From Mesoterricola silvestris (GTDB lineage Bacteria; Acidobacteriota; Holophagae; Holophagales; Holophagaceae), in assembly GCF_030295405.1 (NCBI RefSeq), contig NZ_AP027080.1:3084001-3148000 (forward strand): a stretch of DNA of 64,000 nt, written 5' to 3'. The translations under genes were made by a program, and so were the position numbers. Numbering within the stretch: position 1 is the first letter of the stretch; every line of letters begins with the position of its first letter. This document shows, in pieces, positions 63,572-64,000 of the stretch. Below the pieces are notes generated by a model. That model worked only from the letters and a program-made list of their open reading frames with translations. It had not been told where the DNA came from and did not search any database.

Positions 63572-64000
63572 ATGCGAAACCACCTGTTCCACCTTGCCGC
63601 ACCTCTGGCCCTGGCGGCGGCCCCCCTTGGCGCCTGGAGCCCGGCCTTCCACGAGGTGCAGACGGCCCGGGCGGCGAAGCTCCTTCCCAAACGCATGGCG
63701 GCCTTCCTCGCCACCCATTCCCGCGACCTGGCCACCGGCGCAAGGGGCCAAGCCAATGACCAGGTGCCCACCGTAGAGGACGTGGAGGAGCAGTTCCGGC
63801 GGGTGGTGGTCTTCACGGAGGAGCGCAAGCGCCCGGAACGCATCGCCCGGGAGCTGGGCGTCCTGGCCCACCAGGTCCAGCTCCTCCTGGACCCCTCGGC
63901 GGTGGTGGGCGTTTCCTCCCTGCGGGAGTCCTTCCAGGCCTACGGGGACGAAAAGCTGGCGAAACTGGTCCTGAGCCGGGAACCCTTCTGGGCGGTCACG
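63572..64000 (+). CDS. Secreted protein, possibly zinc-dependent phospholipase C/S1-P1 nuclease-like (partial)
   Basis: The open frame starts at ATG 63572 and runs off the window after 143 codons. A signal peptide (1-21, ...LALAAAPLGAW) is followed by WSPAFHEVQTARAAKLLPKRM and, later, ELGVLAHQVQLLLDP. A Trp plus His at the mature start and an LGxLAHxxQ motif further on recall zinc-dependent phospholipase C and S1/P1 nucleases, in which the mature N-terminal Trp and these His residues bind zinc. Only part is visible, so the call is tentative. Divergent from comEC. Confidence 0.55.
   Translation, partial: MRNHLFHLAAPLALAAAPLGAWSPAFHEVQTARAAKLLPKRMAAFLATHSRDLATGARGQANDQVPTVEDVEEQFRRVVVFTEERKRPERIARELGVLAHQVQLLLDPSAVVGVSSLRESFQAYGDEKLAKLVLSREPFWAVT

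Overview
The window is GC-rich bacterial chromosome, dense with genes on both strands. It has no rRNA, tRNA, CRISPR array, transposase or phage gene that I could recognise. High GC, frequent GTG starts, an RND pump with sulfur-handling accessories, a molybdopterin oxidoreductase operon, DUF3373 porin, CstA-type carrier, pyruvate phosphate dikinase and lineage-type hypothetical secreted proteins suggest a Gram-negative heterotroph or anaerobe. My best guess is Acidobacteriota, class Holophagae (Geothrix/Holophaga-like). That placement is inference from recalled gene content and was not tested.

Layout. 1-2.2 kb: tail of a possible RND adaptor, a NifU/IscU-like scaffold protein and a CoA-disulfide-reductase/rhodanese fusion. 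2.2-6.7 kb: a sensory cluster of FIST-domain protein, histidine kinase and two divergent response regulators with degenerate HD-GYP domains. 7-12 kb: an Rrf2 regulator, then a BtsS/BtsR (LytS/LytTR) two-component pair divergent from a CstA/BtsT carrier, probably for pyruvate. 12.2-16.8 kb: a DUF535 protein, a FadL-like outer-membrane protein coupled to a Ser/Thr kinase, and an XRE regulator with its own promoter and operator-like palindrome. 17.2-24.7 kb: an operon of TolC, RND adaptor, RND pump, thioredoxin lipoprotein, DUF2892, small membrane protein and anchored rhodanese, bracketed by two paralogous ArsR regulators.

25-32.6 kb: an ECF42-type sigma factor with a YCII/DGPF protein, then a five-gene Psr/Phs-type respiratory operon (cytochrome c, DUF3373 porin, Mo catalytic subunit, FeS subunit, NrfD membrane anchor). 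32.9-41.4 kb: metallo-beta-lactamase-fold hydrolase, slipin, PilT-like ATPase with a doubled N-domain, topoisomerase III, ExbD plus TonB-like protein, a TetR/C_GCAxxG operon and an RsbW-like ATPase. 41.5-45.9 kb: an IspH-UbiA fusion, a membrane protein, an MddA-like methyltransferase and an SDR. 45.9-53 kb: DNA polymerase I, YqhD-like alcohol dehydrogenase and a propeller-type diguanylate cyclase. 53-64 kb: secreted hypothetical proteins around an RluB-type pseudouridine synthase and pyruvate phosphate dikinase, an AT-rich Cys-rich orphan, a nucleoside phosphorylase antisense to the 3' end of comEC, and a truncated secreted protein.

Themes. Sulfur redox chemistry recurs: CoA-disulfide reductase/rhodanese, the RND/thioredoxin/rhodanese operon, the polysulfide or thiosulfate reductase operon and MddA. 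Pyruvate handling recurs too (BtsSR/BtsT, PpdK). Several intergenic gaps hold large foldback repeats whose two arms match each other better than they match other copies; these are the clearest structure not explained by genes.
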